Assembly (NCBI GenBank): GCA_017613485.1
Contig: JAGADS010000002.1
Location: 1 to 8,602, forward strand
Length of the DNA: 8,602 bases
Source: Treponema sp.
GTDB lineage: Bacteria > Spirochaetota > Spirochaetia > Treponematales > Treponemataceae
Reading direction: 5' to 3'
Shown: positions 4,190-8,602 of the stretch, piece by piece
Layout of the letters: every line of letters starts with the position of its first letter
Numbering within the stretch: position 1 is the stretch's first letter
The notes under the pieces: model-generated
The model's input: only the letters and a program-made list of their open reading frames with translations
Database searches by the model: none
What the model was told of the DNA's origin: nothing
Program-made: the position numbers and the translations under genes

Positions 4190-6355
4190 ATGAGTGCTGA
4201 TAAAGATGAAGAAATAAAGATGAATAATCCAGAGCTTGAAGAAATTCATGAGCATGAACACGAGCATGAACATGAACATGAACACGAAGAGTGTCACCAT
4301 CACCATGAAGAGGACGAGGAATGCTGCCATCACCACCATCACGATGAAAACGATGATGACGAAGATGAAGACGGCCATCACCATCATCACCATGGAGGAG
4401 ATGACGATGAAGAGGAAGAACATTCACTTAAAAAGATAATTCTTGCGGCAGGGCTTTTTGTTGTCGCATTGTTGATTCAAAAGCTTCCTGTGTTTGCGTT
4501 TAAGGGTCCTATTGTAAATGGAAATGAGAAAATAGCGCTTGGCATTCAGGCTGTGTATCTTGCTTTGTATTTTGCCGCATACATGCTAACAGGGTATTCT
4601 GTTGTAAGGGAAGCGGTGCATGATCTTGTGAAAGGTCGTGTTTTTGGTGAGGAATTCCTTATGGCAGTTGCAACCCTTGGTGCGATATTCATGGGGGAGT
4701 ATGCCGAGGCTGTTGCTGTAATGATACTCTTTCAGCTTGGCGAATATCTTGAGGATCTTGCTGTTGACCGTTCAAAAAGATCAATTACAAAGCTCATGGA
4801 TGTGCGTCCGGATGTTGCAAATGTAAAGCGTGGAACAGAGATTGTTCAAGTGGCTGCAGAGGACGTTGAAATCGGGGATGTGATTGTCGTAAAGCCTGGT
4901 GAACGCATTGCACTGGACGGAACGATTGTAACTGGAAAATCTTTTGTTGATACATCTGCACTTACTGGAGAAAGTGTTGCCCGTGAGGTTTCCGAGGGAG
5001 ATTCTGTTCTTGGCGGATTCGTAAATAAGGAAGGAGTGCTTGAGGTAAAAGTTACAAAAGAGTTCGGGGAAAGCACTGTAAGCCGTGTTCTTGAGATGGT
5101 GGAGAATGCACAAAGCAAAAAAGCAAAGACACAGAAATTCATTACAAGGTTTGCAAAATATTATACTCCGGTTGTATGCCTGATTGCTCTTGCGGTGGCA
5201 GTGATTCCTCCACTTGTGATGACGGCAATGGGTTCTCCAATGAACGGAGTGTGGAAGACATGGATTTATCGAGCGCTTGAGATTCTTGTTGTGTCATGCC
5301 CTTGTGCCCTTGTCATATCTGTTCCTCTTTCATTCTTTGCGGGAATAGGTCTTGCCTCCAAAAACGGCATACTTGTAAAAGGTTCAAATTATATTGAGCA
5401 GCTTGCACATACTGGAACTGCGGTATTTGATAAGACAGGAACACTGACACAGGGAGTGTTTGAGGTTGTTGCAGTTCATCCGCTTGATGAGAAAATCATG
5501 GGAAAGGAAGAACTGATTGCAGTTGCGACTCATGCTGAATATTACTCAACTCATCCGATTTCAAAATCACTTAAGAAAGCTCACACTTGCGAGAAATGCG
5601 GTTCTGTAATTCTGGAAGACATTCAGGAGATAAGCGGACACGGAATCAAATGCAAGATCGAAGGAAAAACTGTTCTTGCAGGAAACATTAAGCTGATGGA
5701 AAAAGAGAATGTAAAGGGATTCAAACCATGTGCTGAAAATGATGCGGGAACAGTTGTTCATGTTGCGCTGGACGGCAAGTACATGGGACATATCGTAATC
5801 AGCGATGTTGAGAAAAATGACTCTGCCAAAACAATCTCTGAGCTCAAGTCCCTGGGTGTAAGACAGACAGTTCTTCTTACCGGCGACAGAAAAGAAGTTG
5901 CGGATGACATGGGAAAGAAACTCGGCATGGACAAAGTGTGCTCAGAGCTTCTTCCGGGCGACAAGGTCTCAAAGATTGAGGAACTTATGAAAAGCCTTAA
6001 TCCAAAGGAAAGCTTGATTTTTGTCGGTGATGGAATCAACGATGCCCCTGTGCTTACACGTGCGGATGTAGGAATTGCAATGGGTGCCATGGGAAGCGAT
6101 GCGGCAATAGAAGCGGCTGACGTTGTTGTCATGGATGACAAGCCGTACAAAGTTGCTGGAGCAATAAAGCTTAGCCGTAAAACAGTGCGGACAGTGTGGC
6201 AGAATGTTTTCTTTGCTCTTGGAGTCAAGCTTGCAATCATGGTGGTGTGTGCGCTTGGTTTTGGCAGCATGTGGATGGCAGTTTTCGGTGATGTAGGTGT
6301 AACCCTTCTGTCCGTCCTTCATTCCATGGGCCTCTTGTGGAGTAAAAGAGCATAA
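4190..6355 (+). CDS. cadA: P1B-type Zn2+/Cd2+/Pb2+-exporting ATPase with His-rich N-terminus
   Basis: Inner-membrane heavy-metal pump (CadA/ZntA group) that exports divalent zinc-class metals using ATP. Numbered from ATG 4190 (721 aa): residues 1-78 are soluble, with 23 His in 20-78, many Asp/Glu and Cys35, Cys45, Cys46. Membrane helices follow from about 83. TGES (259-262) is the actuator motif; CPC (370-372) in VVSCPCALV is the transport-site motif; DKTGT carries phosphorylated Asp414; His455-Pro456 is the P1B HP motif; GDGIND begins at Gly613. The last two helices contain GVKLAIM and FGDVGVTLL, the Lys and Asp of the zinc subgroup. No GMxCxxC HMA domain is present; the His/acidic tract takes its place. 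An in-frame ATG at 4178 would add four residues. It is second in the operon after the repressor and therefore likely zinc-induced. No terminator lies before pth, 32 bp on. Confidence 0.95.
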   Translation: MSADKDEEIKMNNPELEEIHEHEHEHEHEHEHEECHHHHEEDEECCHHHHHDENDDDEDEDGHHHHHHGGDDDEEEEHSLKKIILAAGLFVVALLIQKLPVFAFKGPIVNGNEKIALGIQAVYLALYFAAYMLTGYSVVREAVHDLVKGRVFGEEFLMAVATLGAIFMGEYAEAVAVMILFQLGEYLEDLAVDRSKRSITKLMDVRPDVANVKRGTEIVQVAAEDVEIGDVIVVKPGERIALDGTIVTGKSFVDTSALTGESVAREVSEGDSVLGGFVNKEGVLEVKVTKEFGESTVSRVLEMVENAQSKKAKTQKFITRFAKYYTPVVCLIALAVAVIPPLVMTAMGSPMNGVWKTWIYRALEILVVSCPCALVISVPLSFFAGIGLASKNGILVKGSNYIEQLAHTGTAVFDKTGTLTQGVFEVVAVHPLDEKIMGKEELIAVATHAEYYSTHPISKSLKKAHTCEKCGSVILEDIQEISGHGIKCKIEGKTVLAGNIKLMEKENVKGFKPCAENDAGTVVHVALDGKYMGHIVISDVEKNDSAKTISELKSLGVRQTVLLTGDRKEVADDMGKKLGMDKVCSELLPGDKVSKIEELMKSLNPKESLIFVGDGINDAPVLTRADVGIAMGAMGSDAAIEAADVVVMDDKPYKVAGAIKLSRKTVRTVWQNVFFALGVKLAIMVVCALGFGSMWMAVFGDVGVTLLSVLHSMGLLWSKRA
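4247..4288 (+). repeat. hexanucleotide tandem repeat encoding (His-Glu)7 in the ATPase
   Basis: Seven consecutive CAY-GAR units (variants of CATGAA/CACGAG) encode alternating His-Glu. Further His codon runs follow at 4295-4306, 4328-4342 and 4376-4393, separated by Asp/Glu codons. Third-base variation between units shows the tract is not a recent perfect slippage product, though the repeated CAT/CAC and GAA/GAG/GAT codons make copy-number change plausible. The antisense of this tract yields long hydrophobic Met/Val/Phe frames, which are artefacts. Confidence 0.8.
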
Positions 6356-6387
6356 TGTGATACACTGTTCATATTGGAAGGAATAGT

Positions 6388-7044
6388 ATGATTCAGTTGA
6401 TTACGTTTTTGGGGAATTATGGAAAGGAATATGAGAGGACACGGCATAATGTGGCGTGGATGTTTGAACAGTCCCTGTGCTGTGCCGACCGTATCTCATG
6501 GCAGAATAAATTCAAGGGGGATATTTACAGCTGGGACACCGATGCCCTTGTGCGTGTGTTTGTAGAAAAGGGAGTGCTTAAGGCAAGGGATAACGGTGAC
6601 CTTCCGATTCCTGATGAGGCCCCGAAGAAAATCTATTTCCTTAAGCCGCTTACGTACATGAACCTGAGCGGGGATGCAATAATCGAGGCAAGTCATTTTT
6701 ACAAGATTCCTGCGTCCGACATCCTTATCGTGCATGATGAGATTGAGCTTCCTCTTGGAACTGTGAGCCTTAAGTGGAGCGGTGGTCTTGGAGGCCACAA
6801 TGGCTTGCGTTCTGCCAAGGCATCTCTTGGAACCGCTGATTTCTGGCGGCTTCGCTTTGGTGTTGGAAAGCCCAGTAACGGTCAGGTTGCAGATTATGTT
6901 CTTGGGCATTTTACCGCCGACGAGCAGATTTCTTTGTCCAGAGTTTTTGATCAAAGCCAGGAGCTTTTTGCCAAGATGCTTGTGTCCAAGGACCTTCAGC
7001 GCCTGATCCCGGCCTGGGGCAAGAAAAAAATTGACCTCCAGTAA
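6388..7044 (+). CDS. pth: peptidyl-tRNA hydrolase
   Basis: Cytosolic esterase that frees tRNA from peptidyl-tRNA dropped by ribosomes; normally essential. The bacterial Pth catalytic set is intact: Asn10 (FLGNYG), His20 (TRHN), Asp117 (VHDEIELPLG) and Asn138 (GGHNGLRS), with the last two 21 residues apart as in E. coli. FLKPLTYMNLSG and FWRLRFGVGKP are further signatures. At 218 aa it is longer than the usual 185-200, because of an insertion of roughly two dozen residues around 55-80 (acidic and lysine-rich, including LKARDNGDLPIPDEAPKK) before the FLKP strand. The start is supported by AAGGA (6378-6382), 5 nt upstream. It lies 32 bp after the ATPase gene on the same strand with no terminator between, so it may be partly cotranscribed. 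It is convergent with the carboxyltransferase gene, 20 bp beyond its stop. Confidence 0.95.
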   Translation: MIQLITFLGNYGKEYERTRHNVAWMFEQSLCCADRISWQNKFKGDIYSWDTDALVRVFVEKGVLKARDNGDLPIPDEAPKKIYFLKPLTYMNLSGDAIIEASHFYKIPASDILIVHDEIELPLGTVSLKWSGGLGGHNGLRSAKASLGTADFWRLRFGVGKPSNGQVADYVLGHFTADEQISLSRVFDQSQELFAKMLVSKDLQRLIPAWGKKKIDLQ

Positions 7045-7057
7045 TTAACCGGAGGCC
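7024..7057 (-). terminator. Rho-independent terminator of the carboxyltransferase gene, overlapping the pth 3' end
   Basis: Read on the minus strand after the TAA of the carboxyltransferase, GGCCTCC (complement of 7051-7057) pairs with GGAGGTC (complement of 7033-7039) through 7 pairs, one of them G-U. The loop is 11 nt, followed by AA and seven T residues (complement of 7024-7030). This is a conventional intrinsic terminator. The T-run and part of the stem fall inside the last codons of pth, including its AAG-AAA-AAA-ATT lysine stretch. On the plus strand the same hairpin has no T-run, so it should not stop pth transcription. Confidence 0.65.
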
Positions 7058-7064
7058 TAAAATA

Positions 7065-8564
7065 TTATAGCGGAATGTTTCCGTGCTTTTTGCAGGGAGC
7101 ATTGTTCTCTTTTTTATTTGAAAGGAAATCCAGGCTCTTTACAATGCGGTCTCTTGTTTCCTCTGGATTGATTATCGCACTGATGTAGTCACGTTCTGCG
7201 GCGATTGTCGGAGTCATGATGGTGTCCTTGTACTCCTGGGACTTTTGTGCGACAAAGTCTGCCTGTGCAGGATCCTTCATTTCCTTGGCATAGAGGATGC
7301 CCAGGGCACCTTCTGCACCCATTACCGCGATCTCTGCCTTTGGCCATGCGTATACGAAATCTGCCCCAAGATGCTTTGAGCACATTGCGATGTATGCTCC
7401 GCCGTATGCTTTTCTTGTGATGATGCTTACTTTTGGAACTGTTGCCTCGCTGTATGCATAGATCACTTTTGCACCGTGGCGTATGATTCCCTTCTGCTCT
7501 TCGTCAGGACCTGGAAGAAATCCCGGTACGTCAACGAATGTAACAAGCGGAATGTTGTATGCGTCGCAGTAACGAACAAAGCGTGCGATTTTATCTGATG
7601 AGTCGCAGTTCAAGAGGCCTCCCCATGTTGCGGGATTGTTTGCAACTATGCCGACAGACCTGCCTTCAATTTTTGCAAAACCGACAACTGACATCTGGGC
7701 AAATTCCTTCATCACCTCAAAGAATGAGTCATCGTCAACAACGCAGTCAATCACTTCCCTGATGTCATAGCCTTTCTTGCTTTCCTCCGGGAGTACTGTT
7801 GCAATTTTCTTTGTCTTCTTGCTTTCGTCGTATTTGAATTTTGCCTCAGCGATTATTTCCTCTCCGTAGTAGTGCGGAATGTAATCAAGAAGTTTCCTTA
7901 CCTGCTCATAACATTCGGCTTCTGTTGATGAGCGGAAATGTGCTACACCGCTTTTTGTTGAATGAATCTCTGCTCCACCAAGCTCCTCTGCCGTGATATC
8001 CATAGAAAGAACACTCTTTACGACTTTTGGACCTGTAATGAAAAGCTGGCTGATTTTGTCAACTGCAAAAATAAAGTCCGTGATTCCAGGAGAATAGACT
8101 GCACCGCCTGCACAAGGACCTGCAATTATGCTGATCTGTGGAACTGTTCCCGATGCCCTTACATTTTGATAGAAAAGCTCACCGTAACCGCATAGGGCAT
8201 CAACACCTTCCTGGATGCGTGCTCCACCTGAATCATTCAGGCCGATTACTGGACATCTTGCCTCAATTGCCTTGTTAATCAGCTCAGCGATTTTCTGACC
8301 GTGGACTTTTCCAAGGCTTCCACCCTGAACTGTAAAATCCTGGGCATAGACGGCAACTTTTTTTCCGTTGATTTTTCCAAAACCTGTTATTACACCGTCG
8401 TATGGGATTTCCTTTTTGTCCATTCCAAAACTCGTGCAGTTGTGGCGTGAGGCAGAATAGATTTCAAAGAAACTGTCTTTGTCGCAGAGTGCGTTGATTC
8501 TTTCGATGGCGTGAAGCTTGCCTTTTTCGTGCTGTTTTTCGAGATTGTAAGTGTAGTTTGACAT
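7065..8564 (-). CDS. acyl-CoA carboxyltransferase subunit (propionyl-CoA carboxylase beta / methylmalonyl-CoA decarboxylase alpha family)
   Basis: Carboxyltransferase of 499 aa with two crotonase-fold halves, which moves a carboxyl group between biotin and an acyl-CoA. Visible features are SGGARIQEG (112-120) and GPCAGGAVYSP (149-159) in the N-terminal half; DVPGFLPG (345-352), KAYGGAYIAM (385-394) and AWPKAEIAVMGAEGA (406-420) in the C-terminal half; and the typical C-terminus KKHGNIPL. The paired GG-A oxyanion-hole segments are intact. Sequence alone cannot decide between propionyl-CoA carboxylase (with a biotin carboxylase partner) and a sodium-pumping methylmalonyl-CoA decarboxylase alpha subunit (with membrane subunits), because any partner genes lie beyond the window. 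The start is ATG 8564, with AGGAG 6 nt upstream; an upstream in-frame TTG at 8594 would add ten residues that themselves encode the Shine-Dalgarno. The gene is convergent with pth. Confidence 0.92.
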   Translation of the reverse strand: MSNYTYNLEKQHEKGKLHAIERINALCDKDSFFEIYSASRHNCTSFGMDKKEIPYDGVITGFGKINGKKVAVYAQDFTVQGGSLGKVHGQKIAELINKAIEARCPVIGLNDSGGARIQEGVDALCGYGELFYQNVRASGTVPQISIIAGPCAGGAVYSPGITDFIFAVDKISQLFITGPKVVKSVLSMDITAEELGGAEIHSTKSGVAHFRSSTEAECYEQVRKLLDYIPHYYGEEIIAEAKFKYDESKKTKKIATVLPEESKKGYDIREVIDCVVDDDSFFEVMKEFAQMSVVGFAKIEGRSVGIVANNPATWGGLLNCDSSDKIARFVRYCDAYNIPLVTFVDVPGFLPGPDEEQKGIIRHGAKVIYAYSEATVPKVSIITRKAYGGAYIAMCSKHLGADFVYAWPKAEIAVMGAEGALGILYAKEMKDPAQADFVAQKSQEYKDTIMTPTIAAERDYISAIINPEETRDRIVKSLDFLSNKKENNAPCKKHGNIPL

Positions 8565-8570
8565 GTTGTT

Positions 8571-8575
8571 CTCCT
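8571..8575 (-). promoter_or_regulatory. Shine-Dalgarno site deciding the carboxyltransferase start
   Basis: AGGAG on the minus strand lies 6 nt (AACAAC) before ATG 8564. This favours 8564 over the in-frame TTG at 8594. No promoter can be assessed because only 27 further bases remain upstream in the window. Confidence 0.75.
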
Positions 8576-8602
8576 GGGGAAACTCGTAATTCAACTGAGG
8601 AA

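Noticed and set aside
4247..4393. CRISPR-like or non-coding tandem repeat
   Set aside because: The units are six bases without spacers and in frame as His-Glu codons of the ATPase.
4112..4427. Two antisense ORFs (103 and 86 codons) opposite the ATPase start
   Set aside because: Their hydrophobic Met/Val/Phe or His/Arg-rich sequence is the direct complement of the His/Asp/Glu codon repeats; no start signals.
5758..6270. 170-codon antisense ORF inside the ATPase gene
   Set aside because: Shadow frame with Ser/Thr/Pro-rich low-information sequence, opposite a fully conserved catalytic region.
6496..6954. 152-codon antisense ORF inside pth
   Set aside because: Opposite strand of a complete conserved gene, without a ribosome site or recognisable domain.
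8565..8594. TTG 8594 as start of the carboxyltransferase
   Set aside because: The ten extra codons contain the AGGAG site serving ATG 8564, and the family N-terminus fits the shorter form.

Overview
The window reads as a bacterial chromosome segment from a Treponema-like spirochaete. This is an inference from the overall look of the proteins (Pth, carboxyltransferase, RDD protein), moderate AT-richness and the gene mix; no species can be named from sequence alone.

Layout. Positions 1-350 hold the tail of an unidentified GC-rich region, a 5S rRNA gene (about 113-226) with no 23S rRNA 3' end directly upstream, its T-run terminator, and a good extended -10 promoter (272-300). Positions 351-1568 hold two AT-rich genes, an RDD membrane protein and a stand-alone nucleotidyltransferase. 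Positions 1680-3654 hold three tandem HAD-superfamily hydrolases joined by stop/start overlaps (TGATG and TTGA), so they are almost certainly one operon. Positions 3655-3890 are non-coding. They hold a 187-bp element bounded by perfect 17-bp inverted repeats, with self-complementary hairpins just inside each end (MITE-like or a structured RNA), followed at once by a strong promoter with an overlapping AT-rich dyad. Positions 3891-6355 hold an ArsR/SmtB-type zinc sensor and a P1B-type Zn/Cd/Pb export ATPase whose N-terminus is a long His/Asp/Glu tract instead of an HMA domain. Positions 6388-7044 hold peptidyl-tRNA hydrolase (pth), probably read through from the ATPase. Positions 7065-8564 on the minus strand hold an acyl-CoA carboxyltransferase (PccB/MmdA family), convergent with pth; its intrinsic terminator overlaps the 3' end of pth.

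How the genes work together. The arsR-cadA pair is a self-contained metal-efflux switch. The repressor has the D-x-H...H-x-x-E alpha-5 zinc ligands and no cysteine, its probable operator covers the -10 and transcription start, and the adjacent gene is the zinc pump. The HAD trio is probably a set of phosphatases with different substrates expressed at fixed ratios. Pth is essential translation housekeeping and the carboxyltransferase belongs to propionate/methylmalonyl-CoA or biotin-dependent carbon metabolism.

The least explained items are the 187-bp inverted-repeat element next to the metal-efflux promoter, the apparently orphan 5S gene, the histidine-rich ATPase N-terminus, and two genes (HAD 1 and arsR) with no Shine-Dalgarno and a predicted start site at or very near the ATG.
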